A stretch of DNA of 64,000 nt from Gellertiella hungarica (GCF_014197145.1 NZ_JACIEZ010000001.1:806001-870000), one strand, 5' to 3'; shown: positions 26,878 through 36,057, numbered from the stretch's first letter. Notes: generated by a model from the sequence alone, not told the origin. Made by a program: numbers and translations.

Positions 26878-28995
26878 TCAGTCGCGCCGGAGGCTGCTCA
26901 GCGGCTTCCTGAGGATGCTTTCGCGCAAGGAAAGCCGCTCGCGCGGCGGCTCCGTCGCCGTGGCAGAACGTTCTGCCTGGCCTGCCCCCTGCGGCTGTGC
27001 GCCGGTGCCCTGGCCGTAGCGCAGCGGCGGTGGTTCCGGCGGCTCGCCGGTCGGAGGCATGGTGGTGCGGAAGACGGTCGGCTGCTGCTGCGGCGGTTCG
27101 CGGAAAACGTCCGCGCGGGCATAGGGTGCGGGTTCCGCGGGGCCTTTCGGCAGCATGTCGGGCCGGTACGGCTCGTCGGTCGCGCCTGCCGTCGCCCAGC
27201 TGAAGCCGGCCTCGGCAAGCTGCTGGTGCGGCTCGAACTGGTCGAGATCCTCGTCTTCCATGTCGGTATCCTGCGCACCGAAGGACTGCGGTCCCGTATA
27301 GGAGTGCTTCAGATTGCCGATATCGATCGGCGAGACCGCGCGCATGCGGGTCACCACCGTGCGCAGATCGACGCTGTCTGCCGTCTCCTCGTCGCGCGAG
27401 CTCTCCGTCACGCTGCCTGCCTTTGGCAGGATGGACGCATCCACGCGCTCGAAACGCATCCGCATCGGCACCGCGATGGCCTCGCCGAAGGCAATGGCCT
27501 CACCGTTGCCGATGGACGAAATGAAATTGGTGATGGAGACCGAGGAATTCGGGATGGCCGAGCGGATGATCTCCTTGTCCTTCTCGTTGGCGAGGCGCAT
27601 GGCAAAAAGGGTGGAGCACTGGGAGAGGATCGTCTGGTCCAGCTCGCCCGGGCGCTGCGTGATGATGCCGAGCGAAACGCCGTATTTGCGGCCTTCCTTC
27701 GCGATGCGGGCGATGGCGCTTCGGGTGGGGAAGAAGCCGAGATTGGGATCGGCGGGCACGTAGCGGTGCGCCTCTTCGCACACCACCAGCATGTGCAGGC
27801 CGCCATTGCTCCACAGCGCGATTTCGAAGGCCATGCGGCACAGAACCGAGGCGACCGAATTCACCACTTCCGACGGGATGCCCGCCAGCTGGAAGGTGCT
27901 GATCGGCCTGCCATTTCCGGGAATGCGGAAAATATGGGCGATGGTCTCCATGATCGTGTCGGTGATCGTGTTGCTGGAGAACATGAAATGGTAGCGCGGA
28001 TCGTTGATCGCGGCGAGAACGCGCATCTTCAGCGAGCGCAGCACGGGCTTTTCATTGCGCCCTTCCAGCCGGCCGATGCGCTCGTCGATGAGCGCCAGCA
28101 GGTCTGCCATGCGGTAGGGCACGGGCGTATCCGCGGTCATCGAGCTCTTTTCGGTCTGGCGCCGCATCAGCCCGCCTTCGCCGCCGCCGCGGAAGCTGCG
28201 CTTCGCCTCGGGGATGAGGTCGCGCAGGATGTCCAGCTCCTCCGGCACCGGCGGCCGGCCGCGGAACACCACCTCGGCGAACTCCTCCAGCCGCATCAGC
28301 CAGAAGGGCAGGTCGAGCGTGTCTGTATCGATGACCACCGCGTCATTGGGGAAGGCGGCCGCAAATTCGTTGTGCGGATCGAGGATCAGAACGCGCAGCT
28401 TGGGGTCCGAGGCGATCGCCTTGTGCAGAAGAAGGGAAACGGCCGTCGACTTGCCGACGCCCGTCGAGCCGACCACGGCAAAGTGCTTGGACAGCATCGA
28501 GGGAATGTGGATCGTCGCCGAGACGCTCTCGTCCTGCGAAAGCGTCCCGATCTGCTGGTTTTCCTGCGCCCGGCTGGCATAGATGCGCTCCAGGTCGGAG
28601 CCGCGGATGCGGTGGGCAATAGAGCCGAGGTAAGGATAGCAGGAGATGCCGGTCGAGAATTCCTCGCGTCCGTCGTCGTAGACGCGCACCTCGCCGAGCA
28701 GCTCCACTTCCACGAAGAAATTGTTGTCGCCGTTCTCGCCCCAGTGCTGGTCTTCCATCTGCATGGAATAGGCCATGGCAACGACGCGGTTCTGGCCGAC
28801 GCTGATGGAGATCAGGCGCCCCACGGACCAAAGCTCGGTCAGATCCGTTCCGCCCTGTTCCGCGACGGCAGAGATGGTGGCGCGCGAGCCGTTGCACGAC
28901 ACCACGCGGCCGAGAAACCGGTTCCCCGGCTTCAAAATGTCTCTGCGGTCATCATCTGTCATGGGGCCAGCATCGGATCGAAGGGGCATCGGCAT
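26878..28995 (-). CDS. HerA-like ATPase (DUF87 domain)
   Basis: A 705-residue FtsK/HerA-superfamily ATPase. An N-terminal HAS-barrel-like domain is followed by the DUF87 ATPase: Walker A in VVGSTGVGKSTAVSLLL, Walker B in HMLVVCEEAHRYVP, and an arginine/sensor region GRKYGVSLGIITQRPGELDQTILSQC. HerA works with NurA nuclease in archaea; bacterial versions are poorly understood and no nuclease gene is adjacent. The last 130 residues are Pro/Gln-rich and probably disordered. ATG 28995 (or the second ATG at 28989) is preferred because GGGAGAAG precedes it. Confidence 0.88.
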   Translation of the reverse strand: MPMPLRSDAGPMTDDDRRDILKPGNRFLGRVVSCNGSRATISAVAEQGGTDLTELWSVGRLISISVGQNRVVAMAYSMQMEDQHWGENGDNNFFVEVELLGEVRVYDDGREEFSTGISCYPYLGSIAHRIRGSDLERIYASRAQENQQIGTLSQDESVSATIHIPSMLSKHFAVVGSTGVGKSTAVSLLLHKAIASDPKLRVLILDPHNEFAAAFPNDAVVIDTDTLDLPFWLMRLEEFAEVVFRGRPPVPEELDILRDLIPEAKRSFRGGGEGGLMRRQTEKSSMTADTPVPYRMADLLALIDERIGRLEGRNEKPVLRSLKMRVLAAINDPRYHFMFSSNTITDTIMETIAHIFRIPGNGRPISTFQLAGIPSEVVNSVASVLCRMAFEIALWSNGGLHMLVVCEEAHRYVPADPNLGFFPTRSAIARIAKEGRKYGVSLGIITQRPGELDQTILSQCSTLFAMRLANEKDKEIIRSAIPNSSVSITNFISSIGNGEAIAFGEAIAVPMRMRFERVDASILPKAGSVTESSRDEETADSVDLRTVVTRMRAVSPIDIGNLKHSYTGPQSFGAQDTDMEDEDLDQFEPHQQLAEAGFSWATAGATDEPYRPDMLPKGPAEPAPYARADVFREPPQQQPTVFRTTMPPTGEPPEPPPLRYGQGTGAQPQGAGQAERSATATEPPRERLSLRESILRKPLSSLRRD

Positions 28996-29171
28996 TCGCT
29001 TCTCCCGGTCATGGGATGACGGGCGCGACCTGCAGGCGCCCGCGCGGGGTGATCCCGCTCTCGCCGGAAAGGTAGATTGGGGAGCCTTAACAACTGGTGT
29101 AGCAACCAACCGGAAGTGGGTCTACTTTCGAATTTTCGCATGCGAGGGCGATAAAACCCGTCCGCGCTTGG

Positions 29172-29200
29172 TTGACGCCCCGCAAGATTCTGTCTATCAA
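29172..29200 (+). promoter_or_regulatory. sigma-70-type promoter of the ilv leader
   Basis: TTGACG (29172-29177) and TATCAA (29195-29200) are separated by 17 bases. The expected transcription start, six to eight bases after the -10 box, falls at about 29207, practically on the A of the leader-peptide ATG at 29209. The leader mRNA would be leaderless, which fits the lack of a Shine-Dalgarno upstream. Confidence 0.75.
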
Positions 29201-29208
29201 TGCCGGCC

Positions 29209-29265
29209 ATGAACAACTTTGTTACTCTTATTGTGGTGGGACCGCGCATGGGCAGGATGGTGTAA
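29209..29265 (+). CDS. ilvL: ilv leader peptide
   Basis: An 18-residue peptide, MNNFVTLIVVGPRMGRMV, with the branched-chain control block V-T-L-I-V-V at codons 5-10. Translation speed over these codons reports charged Val/Leu/Ile tRNA and would set the fold of the downstream RNA. The gene ends at TAA inside the loop of a small hairpin (GGATGG 29255-29260 with CCATCC 29266-29271). No Shine-Dalgarno is visible, in keeping with a leaderless start. Attenuation of acetolactate synthase operons in alphaproteobacteria is established; this copy is my reading of the sequence. Confidence 0.88.
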   Translation: MNNFVTLIVVGPRMGRMV

Positions 29266-29323
29266 CCATCCGGCGTCAGCCACCCATGCGCGAAACGACA
29301 GGCTCCTAAAGGAGCCTTTTTTT
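29243..29323 (+). promoter_or_regulatory. ilvIH transcription attenuator
   Basis: A perfect 10-bp stem CGCGCATGGG (29243-29252) with CCCATGCGCG (29283-29292) encloses the 29255-29271 hairpin. It is followed by the intrinsic terminator AGGCTCC-TAAA-GGAGCCT (29300-29317) and seven T residues (29317-29323). The terminator lies 78 bases before the ilvI start, so it must be read through for expression. I could not identify a clean antiterminator pairing partner for the terminator's 5' arm. Confidence 0.88.
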
Positions 29324-29400
29324 ATGTCTCAATCCGGGCTAATAGGCCCACAACGGACGGGCCGAGCGAGCCCATAACCCTTGAACAAGCGGAACCAGGC

Positions 29401-31179
29401 ATGACGGGCAAAGACAATCAGATGACCGGCGCGGAAATCGTTCTCCAGGCGCTGAAGGACAACGGGGTCGAGCACATCTTCGGCTATCCGGGCGGGGCCG
29501 TGCTCCCGATCTATGACGAGATCTTCCAGCAGGACGACATCCAGCACATTCTCGTCCGTCACGAGCAGGGCGCAGGTCATGCCGCGGAAGGCTATGCGCG
29601 CTCCACCGGCAAGGTCGGCGTCATGCTGGTAACCTCGGGCCCGGGTGCGACCAACGCGGTCACGCCCCTCCAGGACGCGCTGATGGACAGCGTGCCGCTC
29701 GTCTGCCTGTCCGGCCAGGTGCCCACCACGCTCATCGGATCGGACGCCTTCCAGGAATGCGACACGGTCGGCATCACGCGCCCCTGCACCAAGCACAACT
29801 GGCTGGTCAAGGACGTCAACGATCTCGCCCGCATCATCCATGAAGCCTTCCGCATCGCCCAGACCGGCCGCCCGGGCCCCGTCGTCGTCGATATCCCGAA
29901 GGACATCCAGTTCGCCACCGGCACCTACACGCCGCCTGCGGATCATGTCGCGCAGAAGAGCTACCAGCCGAAGGTCCAGGGCGATCTGAATGCGATCAAG
30001 GCTGCCGTCGAGCTGATGGCGACGGCCCGTCGCCCGGTCATCTATTCCGGCGGCGGCGTGGTCAATTCCGGTCCGGAAGCGTCCAAGCTGCTGCGCGAGC
30101 TGGTGGAACTCACCGGCTTCCCGATCACCTCCACGCTGATGGGCCTCGGCTGCTATCCGGCCTCGGGCAAGAACTGGCTCGGCATGCTCGGCATGCACGG
30201 TTCCTACGAAGCCAACATGACCATGCATGATTGCGATGTGATGGTCTGCATCGGCGCCCGCTTCGACGACCGCATCACCGGCCGCCTGAATGCATTTTCG
30301 CCGAACTCTAAGAAGATCCACATCGACATCGATCCGTCCTCGATCAACAAGAACGTCCGCGTCGATGTCGGCGTCGTCGGCGACATCACCCATGTTCTCG
30401 AAGACATGGTCCGCCTGTGGCGCGCCCTGCCGAAGAAGCCGGAAGCCGGCCAGCTGGCCGACTGGTGGAGCCAGATCGACAAGTGGCGTGCGCGCAAGTC
30501 CTTCGCCTATACGAAGAGCAACGATGTGATCATGCCGCAATATGCCATCGAGCGGCTCTATGAGCTGACGAAGGATCGCGACACCTACATCACCACCGAA
30601 GTCGGCCAGCACCAGATGTGGGCGGCCCAGTATTTCGGCTTCGAGCAGCCGAACCGCTGGATGACCTCGGGCGGCCTCGGCACCATGGGCTACGGCCTGC
30701 CGGCAGCGCTCGGCGTGCAGATCGCCCATCCGGAAAGCCTCGTCATCGATATCGCCGGCGATGCCTCCATCCAGATGTGCATCCAGGAAATGTCTGCGGC
30801 CATCCAGTACAACGCGCCGATCAAGATCTTCATCCTGAACAACCAGTACATGGGCATGGTGCGCCAGTGGCAGCAGCTGCTGCACGGAAACCGTCTGTCC
30901 AACTCCTATACCGAAGCCATGCCCGACTTCGTGAAGCTGGCCGAAGCCTATGGCGCAGTCGGCATCCGCTGCGAAAAGCCGGACGAGCTGGATGACGCCA
31001 TCCTCGAGATGATCAACGTCAAGAAGCCGGTCATCTTCGATTGCCGCGTCGCGAACCTTGCCAACTGCTTCCCGATGATACCGTCGGGCAAGGCGCACAA
31101 CGAAATGCTGCTGCCGGACGAGGCAACCGACGAAGCCGTCGCCAATGCCATCGATGCCAAGGGCCGCCAGCTGGTCTGA
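29401..31179 (+). CDS. ilvI: acetolactate synthase large subunit
   Basis: A 592-residue ThDP enzyme, first common step of valine, leucine and isoleucine synthesis. The catalytic glutamate is in VRHEQGAGHAAEGYARSTG. The ThDP/Mg motif runs from GDASIQMCIQEMSAA to ILNNQYMGMV; the central FAD-binding domain lies about residues 200-350. ATG 29401 follows GGAACCAGG; a second in-frame ATG at 29422 is possible. The ilvH gene follows by 24 bases. Expression is controlled by the upstream attenuator. Confidence 0.96.
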   Translation: MTGKDNQMTGAEIVLQALKDNGVEHIFGYPGGAVLPIYDEIFQQDDIQHILVRHEQGAGHAAEGYARSTGKVGVMLVTSGPGATNAVTPLQDALMDSVPLVCLSGQVPTTLIGSDAFQECDTVGITRPCTKHNWLVKDVNDLARIIHEAFRIAQTGRPGPVVVDIPKDIQFATGTYTPPADHVAQKSYQPKVQGDLNAIKAAVELMATARRPVIYSGGGVVNSGPEASKLLRELVELTGFPITSTLMGLGCYPASGKNWLGMLGMHGSYEANMTMHDCDVMVCIGARFDDRITGRLNAFSPNSKKIHIDIDPSSINKNVRVDVGVVGDITHVLEDMVRLWRALPKKPEAGQLADWWSQIDKWRARKSFAYTKSNDVIMPQYAIERLYELTKDRDTYITTEVGQHQMWAAQYFGFEQPNRWMTSGGLGTMGYGLPAALGVQIAHPESLVIDIAGDASIQMCIQEMSAAIQYNAPIKIFILNNQYMGMVRQWQQLLHGNRLSNSYTEAMPDFVKLAEAYGAVGIRCEKPDELDDAILEMINVKKPVIFDCRVANLANCFPMIPSGKAHNEMLLPDEATDEAVANAIDAKGRQLV

Positions 31180-31203
31180 CCGAGAACCTGAAGGAGCAAG
31201 ATC

Positions 31204-31776
31204 ATGAACGCACATCTTCAACCCACGGGTTCGGCCTACTTCATCTCGAAGGAAACCCAGACCGTCGAAAGCCACACGCTGTCCGTCCTCGTGGACAACG
31301 AGCCCGGTGTCCTCGCCCGTGTCATCGGCCTCTTCTCCGGCCGCGGTTACAACATCGAGAGCCTGACGGTCTCGGAGACGGAGCACCAGGCGCATCTGTC
31401 GCGCATCACCATCGTCACGCGCGGCACGCCGCACGTTCTCGAGCAGATCAAGGCGCAGCTGGAGCGCATCGTGCCGGTTCACCGGGTGGTGGATCTCACG
31501 GTCCGCGCCCGGGACCTCGGACACGAGCGTCCGCTCGAGCGCGAGCTGGCGCTGGTCAAGGTCTCCGGCGTGGGCGAAAGCCGCGTCGAGGCGCTTCGCC
31601 TTGCCGATGCCTTCCGCGCCAATGTCATCGACGCGAACATCGAGCATTTCGTCTTCGAGATCACCGGCAAGGTGTCGAAGATCGACCAGTTCATCGCGAT
31701 CATGAAGCCGCTCGGTCTCATCGAGGTGTGCCGCACCGGCATCGCGGCCATGAACCGCGGCCCGCAGGGCATGTAA
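31204..31776 (+). CDS. ilvH: acetolactate synthase small (regulatory) subunit
   Basis: A 190-residue regulatory subunit with an N-terminal ACT domain (HTLSVLVDNEPGVLARVIGLFSGRGYNIESLTV) that binds valine for feedback inhibition, and the C-terminal small-subunit domain (VVDLTVRARDLGHERPLERELALVKV). AAGGAGC precedes the ATG. The gene closes the operon before a strong terminator. Confidence 0.96.
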   Translation: MNAHLQPTGSAYFISKETQTVESHTLSVLVDNEPGVLARVIGLFSGRGYNIESLTVSETEHQAHLSRITIVTRGTPHVLEQIKAQLERIVPVHRVVDLTVRARDLGHERPLERELALVKVSGVGESRVEALRLADAFRANVIDANIEHFVFEITGKVSKIDQFIAIMKPLGLIEVCRTGIAAMNRGPQGM

Positions 31777-31798
31777 TTAGCCCTTCCCGCGCGTTCGG

Positions 31799-31822
31799 CG
31801 GGCGCCTTCGGGCGCCCGTTTT
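31799..31822 (+). terminator. intrinsic terminator of ilvIH
   Basis: A perfect 8-bp stem CGGGCGCC (31799-31806) with GGCGCCCG (31811-31818), closed by a stable TTCG tetraloop and followed by TTTT, 22 bases after the ilvH stop. Confidence 0.92.
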
Positions 31823-32012
31823 CGTTGCGGTTCATGCAGGAAAAAGAGTCTCTTGCGGGGTGATCCTCACAGGCCGATTCATTCTCTTCACAAAGTGATT
31901 CAGCGACCGTCCGCTTCGCTTTTGTCCTCCTGACAATTCCCCGGTGGACAGTGCCTGCCGCATGTCTATTCTGTCGGCCTTTTCCGGACTCTCTTCCTTT
32001 GGATCCCCTTTG

Positions 32013-32609
32013 ATGACCTGGGACATATTCACGGCCCTTTGCCTGTTTGCGCTGGCAACATCGATCACGCCCGGCCCGAACAACACCATGCTGCTCGCGT
32101 CCGGCGTCAATTTCGGCTTCGTGCGCACCATCCCGCACATGCTCGGCATAGGCGCTGGGTTCTTTACCCTGCTCATCGGTGTCGGCCTTGGCCTCGGTGC
32201 CCTTATCACCGGGTTTCCGGCCCTTCACCTGTTTCTGAAGGTGGCAGGCGGGGCCTATCTTCTCTACATCGCCTGGAAGATCGGCATGTCCCGCAGCCTC
32301 GGCGAAGCGAAGGAGGCCGGGCTGAAGCCGATGACTTTCCTGCAGGCGGCCGCTTTCCAGTGGGTCAACCCAAAGGCATGGGTCATGGCCATCACCGCGA
32401 TGTCGACCTATGGCGACAGCGTTCACCCCTATCAGCGGGTGTTGCTCATCGGGCTGGTTTTCGCCATCGTGAACGTCCCGAGCGTGTCCACCTGGGCTGG
32501 CTTCGGATCGGTTCTGCGCGGCTGGCTTTCCGATCCCGTCCGGTTAAAGTGGTTCAACATCACCATGGCCCTGCTGCTCGTCGTCAGCCTGTGGCCGCTC
32601 CTGAAATGA
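32013..32609 (+). CDS. LysE/RhtB family amino-acid exporter
   Basis: A 198-residue inner-membrane exporter with about six TM helices. The family signature is near the N-terminus ([25 protein letters not shown]), then [18 protein letters not shown] and [19 protein letters not shown]. It exports amino acids or related small molecules. Its stop overlaps the nitrile hydratase alpha start (ATGA at 32606), which places it in that operon. An exporter so closely coupled to nitrile hydratase is unusual. The start 32013 gives the normal family N-terminus. Confidence 0.9.
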   Translation: MTWDIFTALCLFALATSITPGPNNTMLLASGVNFGFVRTIPHMLGIGAGFFTLLIGVGLGLGALITGFPALHLFLKVAGGAYLLYIAWKIGMSRSLGEAKEAGLKPMTFLQAAAFQWVNPKAWVMAITAMSTYGDSVHPYQRVLLIGLVFAIVNVPSVSTWAGFGSVLRGWLSDPVRLKWFNITMALLLVVSLWPLLK

Positions 32610-33259
32610 GGCCTGCCTTGTCGCATCACCATCACCACCACGATCATGACCACGACCATCATCACGACAACCGCTATTCCGACATGGAAGCACGGGTGAG
32701 GGCGCTGGAGACCGTTCTGACCGAAAAGGGCCTGATCGATCCTGCAGCCATCGATGCGATCGTCGAGACCTACGAGACGCGGGTCGGTCCGCGCAATGGA
32801 GCGCGGGTGGTTGCGAAGGCATGGAGCGATCCTGCCTTTGCGGACTGGCTGAGGAAGGACGCGACGGCAGCGATTGCAAGTCTCGGCTTCACCGGCCGGC
32901 AGGGCGAGCACATGCGCGCCGTGTTCAACACGCCCGATGTTCACAATCTGGTCGTCTGCACGCTGTGCTCCTGCTACCCCTGGGCCGTGCTCGGGCTTCC
33001 GCCGGTCTGGTACAAGGCCCCCGCCTACCGCTCGCGCGCGGTCATGGACCCGAAGGGCGTGCTTGCCGAATTCGGCGTGACTCTGCCGGAGGGAACCGCC
33101 GTAAGGGTATGGGATTCGACGGCCGAGCTGCGTTATCTCGTCGTGCCGGTCAGACCTTCCGGTACGGAAGGCTGGAGCGAGGCGCAACTGGCCGATCTCG
33201 TCACCCGCGACAGCATGATCGGAACGGGTCTTGCGCTTTCCCCGGAGGCTTCGGCATGA
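32606..33259 (+). CDS. nthA: nitrile hydratase alpha subunit, cobalt type
   Basis: A 217-residue metal-binding subunit of nitrile hydratase (nitrile + water to amide). The metal site CTLCSC (C118, C121, C123), with Thr after the first Cys, is the cobalt-type signature; two of the cysteines are normally oxidised. Residues 7-21 are an unusual run of His and Asp (six His in a row, then D-H-D-H-D-H-H-H-D). ATG 32606 overlaps the exporter stop; TTG 32618 would be an alternative start still keeping the His run. Beta subunit and activator follow, all by overlaps. Confidence 0.95.
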   Translation: MRPALSHHHHHHDHDHDHHHDNRYSDMEARVRALETVLTEKGLIDPAAIDAIVETYETRVGPRNGARVVAKAWSDPAFADWLRKDATAAIASLGFTGRQGEHMRAVFNTPDVHNLVVCTLCSCYPWAVLGLPPVWYKAPAYRSRAVMDPKGVLAEFGVTLPEGTAVRVWDSTAELRYLVVPVRPSGTEGWSEAQLADLVTRDSMIGTGLALSPEASA

Positions 33260-33915
33260 ACGGACCCCATGATCTCGGCGGCTTCCAGGGCTTCGGCCCG
33301 GTCAATCCTGAAAAGGACGAGCCTTACTTCCATGCGGAGTGGGAAAAACGGGCCCTGGGCGTCGTGCTGTCTGCCGGTGCCATGGGCCACTGGACCATCG
33401 ACGAAAGCCGCCACGCCCGCGAAAACATTCCGCCGGCGGATTATCTGTCGGCGAGCTACTATGAAATATGGATCCGCGCGCTGGAAGTGCTTCTGGAGCG
33501 CCACGGTTTCGCGACCCGCGAGGAGATGGATCTGGGCGTGAAGCTTCAGGACGGCACGTCGCCCAAGCGGGTGCTGAAGGCGGACATGGTGCCGGCGGTG
33601 CTCGCAAGGGGCGGGCCCTGCGACCGGCCTGTCGATCGCGGACCGGCTTTCGCTCCGGGCGACCGCGTAAGGACGCGGAACATGCACCCGTCCGGCCACA
33701 ACCGCCTGCCGCGCTACGCCAAGGGCAAGGTGGGCGTGGTGGAGGCCGTGCAAGGCGGGTTCGTCTATCCGGATACGAATGCCCATGGCGGCGGCGAGCA
33801 GCCGCAATGGGTCTACACCGTCGTGTTCACCGCGCCGGAATTGTGGGGCGAGGGCGCCGATCCGTTGCAGACCGTCTCCATCGATGCGTGGGAGGCCTAT
33901 CTTGAGCGTGTGTGA
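33256..33915 (+). CDS. nthB: nitrile hydratase beta subunit
   Basis: A 219-residue beta subunit. N-terminal pattern [16 protein letters not shown] is typical, and the C-terminal SH3-like domain ([29 protein letters not shown] ... [11 protein letters not shown]) is complete. It forms the catalytic heterodimer with the alpha subunit. ATGA overlap with nthA shows coupled translation. Confidence 0.95.
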   Translation: MNGPHDLGGFQGFGPVNPEKDEPYFHAEWEKRALGVVLSAGAMGHWTIDESRHARENIPPADYLSASYYEIWIRALEVLLERHGFATREEMDLGVKLQDGTSPKRVLKADMVPAVLARGGPCDRPVDRGPAFAPGDRVRTRNMHPSGHNRLPRYAKGKVGVVEAVQGGFVYPDTNAHGGGEQPQWVYTVVFTAPELWGEGADPLQTVSIDAWEAYLERV

Positions 33916-34282
33916 AACGGCATCGCCACTGGTGCAGTCTCCCGGCCTGCCGAAATCCGCGGAAGGCGATCCGGTTTTTGCCGAACCCTGGCATGCCACG
34001 GCCTTCGCGCTCACGGTTCTCCTCCACCAGAAGGGCCTGTTCGCATGGTCCGAGTGGGCAGAGACCCTGTCTCGGGAAGTGAAGAAGCCGGGGCGGGCGC
34101 AGGACGGGAGCGACTATTTCGATGCCTGGGTGGAAGCGCTCTCCGCGCTGCTTGCTTCCAAGGGCGTTGCCGATGCCGCCGGCCTTCTCGACCTGCAGAA
34201 GAGCTGGCAGCGCGCCGCCGAGGCTACGCCTCATGGCACGCCGATCCGCCTCGAAAACGATCCACAGCGGCAATCCCTGTAA
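33908..34282 (+). CDS. nitrile hydratase activator/accessory protein
   Basis: A 124-residue protein of the nitrile hydratase accessory family (P14K/NhlE-like), resembling the N-terminal part of the beta subunit (FAEPWHATAFALTVLLHQKGLFAWSEWAETLSREV). For cobalt enzymes, such proteins load the metal by swapping the alpha subunit. It overlaps the nthB stop; GTG 33908 or TTG 33902 is the start, so translation depends on the preceding gene. It ends five bases before the convergent TetR gene. Confidence 0.88.
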   Translation: MCETASPLVQSPGLPKSAEGDPVFAEPWHATAFALTVLLHQKGLFAWSEWAETLSREVKKPGRAQDGSDYFDAWVEALSALLASKGVADAAGLLDLQKSWQRAAEATPHGTPIRLENDPQRQSL

Positions 34283-34286
34283 CGGG

Positions 34287-34865
34287 TCAGTCGAAGGCCA
34301 GGCGGCGGATCGCCGCCATCAGGGCGGTTTCATCGATGGTGCCGGGGCCGCCCAGTAACTGCCTGATGGCCGCGCCTTCCACGAGATCGATGATCATGTC
34401 CGCGCGTTCCGGCCCGGCGGCAGCGGACGGCGAGGCTTTTGCGATGGCGTCGCGAAGCGCGCTCGCAAGCCGCTGCCGGTTGGCGACAAACCCCTCCCTG
34501 ACGGCAGGATTGCGAAAGGATTCCGACAGGATCTCTGCCGCCAAAACGCCGTTTTCCGGCCGGCAGTACAGGCTGAAGCATTCTTTCGCGAAGGCCATCA
34601 CCGGGGCCTCGCCTTCGCCTTGCGTCAGCAGGCCAATCAGGGCGTCGTTCTCCTCTGCCTCCAGCGTGGCGATGGCGGCGATCAGCTCCGGTTTTCCCGA
34701 GAAGTGATTGTAGAGGTTGCCGAGGCTGATGCCTGCCCGCTCCGCAATGTCGCGGATGCTGGTCTGGTGAAAGCCTTTCTCCAGGAAAAGGGCTGCCGCC
34801 ACCTCGATGATCAGCCTTCGGCGCTCATCTGTGCGCAGCGTGCGGTTTTTCGCTTCGTCCACCAC
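34287..34865 (-). CDS. TetR family transcriptional regulator
   Basis: A 192-residue repressor. The N-terminal HTH reads RRRLIIEVAAALFLEKGFHQTSIRDIAERAGISLGNLYNHFSGKPELIAAI; the rest is the ligand-binding domain. GTG 34865 follows AAGAGGC and is my preferred start; TTG 34892 would begin inside the operator palindrome. It is divergent from the DUF418 gene across a 40-bp palindrome, so it probably represses that gene and itself. Ligand unknown. Confidence 0.9.
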   Translation of the reverse strand: MVDEAKNRTLRTDERRRLIIEVAAALFLEKGFHQTSIRDIAERAGISLGNLYNHFSGKPELIAAIATLEAEENDALIGLLTQGEGEAPVMAFAKECFSLYCRPENGVLAAEILSESFRNPAVREGFVANRQRLASALRDAIAKASPSAAAGPERADMIIDLVEGAAIRQLLGGPGTIDETALMAAIRRLAFD

Positions 34866-34891
34866 CGTGCCTCTTGCAAGCTCAGGAACCA

Positions 34892-34931
34892 ACCCTTAAA
34901 TGAATGAACGATCGTTCATTCATTTAAGGGT
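34892..34931. promoter_or_regulatory. perfect 40-bp palindrome, probable TetR operator
   Basis: Two 20-base half sites meet at 34911/34912; the inner core is ATGAACGATCGTTCAT and the palindrome continues without mismatch to ACCC/GGGT at the ends. It fills the space between the divergent TetR and DUF418 genes. Confidence 0.85.
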
Positions 34932-34938
34932 GGCCCGC

Positions 34939-36057
34939 ATGTCAGTTTCTGTCCCTCAGGCATATGCGCCTGCAAGCCATTCGGGCAAGCAAAACCCGCA
35001 AGCGGTCACGAGAGGCAGGCTCGAGGGGCTGGATCTCGCGCGCTTTATCGCCTTCGCCGGCATGGTGATCGTGAATTTCGGCCTGGTCCTTGCGGCGGAT
35101 GGCGGGGCGCATGGTGCTGCCGGCTCCTTCATATCCCTCTTCGAGGGCAGGGCTGCGGCGACCTTTGTGGTGCTTGCCGGGATCGGCTTTTCCCTCATGA
35201 CGCATGATGGGGAGAAGTCCGATGCCTTCGGGCCACTCCTGAAGAGGGCGGGTTTTCTCATGGCGGCAGGGTTGCTCAACATGCTCGTCTTTCCGGCCGA
35301 TATCCTGCACCTCTACGCGGTCTACTTCCTGCTTGGTCTGGCCTTCATCCGCCTGCCGTCTTCGGCGCTCACGGTCGCGCTTTGCCTTTGCGTCGTCTTC
35401 GCGACGGCAGCCCTCTTCGTCGTGGACTACGAGGCTGGATGGAACTGGTCCGACTACTCCTATGCGGACTTCTGGTCTGCGCAGGGCTTTCTCCGCAACC
35501 TCATGTTCAACGGATTTCATCCGGTCCTTCCCTGGTTCGGTTTCATGCTGTTCGGGTTCTTGCTCGCCCGGCTGCCCCTTGCGAACCGCCGAATGCAGGT
35601 CCGGATGATCCTGCTCGGTCTCGTCACCGCGGGTGCCGCAGCCTTTGCTTCGAACCTGCTTGCCTCCGCACCCTTCATCAAGGCCGCCGGACTGGTGGAC
35701 GTTGTTCACATCAAGCCGATGCCACCTGGCCCGCTCTATGTGCTGTCCGGGCTCGGGACGGCATCCGTGGTGATTGGCCTTTGCCTTCTGGTCGCCGACC
35801 TTGCCGGCAGCCGCTTTCGCTTCCTGCTTGCGCCATTTCTGGCAACGGGGCGAATGACGCTCAGCCTCTATGTCGGCCACATCCTGATCGGAATGCTGGT
35901 CCTCGTCCTGCTCGGCTACGAAAACAGCGGTGAGGCCGGCGTGTCCCTGGTCGCGACGGCGGTCTTCGTCACGCTGTCCGTTGCCTTCGCCACGTCGTGG
36001 ATGGCGCGTTTTCCGGCGGGCCCTCTGGAAATGCTGATGCGGCGGCTTACCGGTTGA
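34939..36057 (+). CDS. DUF418-type multi-pass membrane protein
   Basis: A 372-residue inner-membrane protein with about ten TM helices. The N-terminal half has the acyltransferase-like pattern RLEGLDLARFIAFAGMVIVNF and FEGRAAATFVVLAGIGFSLM seen in heparan-glucosaminide acetyltransferase-like proteins; the C-terminal half is DUF418 (PFLATGRMTLSLYVGHILIGM). Such proteins may transfer acyl groups across the membrane; the substrate is unknown. ATG 34939 is chosen because the upstream ATG lies within the palindrome. Probably regulated by the divergent TetR. Confidence 0.85.
   Translation: MSVSVPQAYAPASHSGKQNPQAVTRGRLEGLDLARFIAFAGMVIVNFGLVLAADGGAHGAAGSFISLFEGRAAATFVVLAGIGFSLMTHDGEKSDAFGPLLKRAGFLMAAGLLNMLVFPADILHLYAVYFLLGLAFIRLPSSALTVALCLCVVFATAALFVVDYEAGWNWSDYSYADFWSAQGFLRNLMFNGFHPVLPWFGFMLFGFLLARLPLANRRMQVRMILLGLVTAGAAAFASNLLASAPFIKAAGLVDVVHIKPMPPGPLYVLSGLGTASVVIGLCLLVADLAGSRFRFLLAPFLATGRMTLSLYVGHILIGMLVLVLLGYENSGEAGVSLVATAVFVTLSVAFATSWMARFPAGPLEMLMRRLTG

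Noticed and set aside
2463-34282. Carbon-nitrogen hydrolase at 2463 as the amidase partner of nitrile hydratase
   Set aside because: The genes are about 30 kb apart with different neighbours; nothing links them except broad chemistry.
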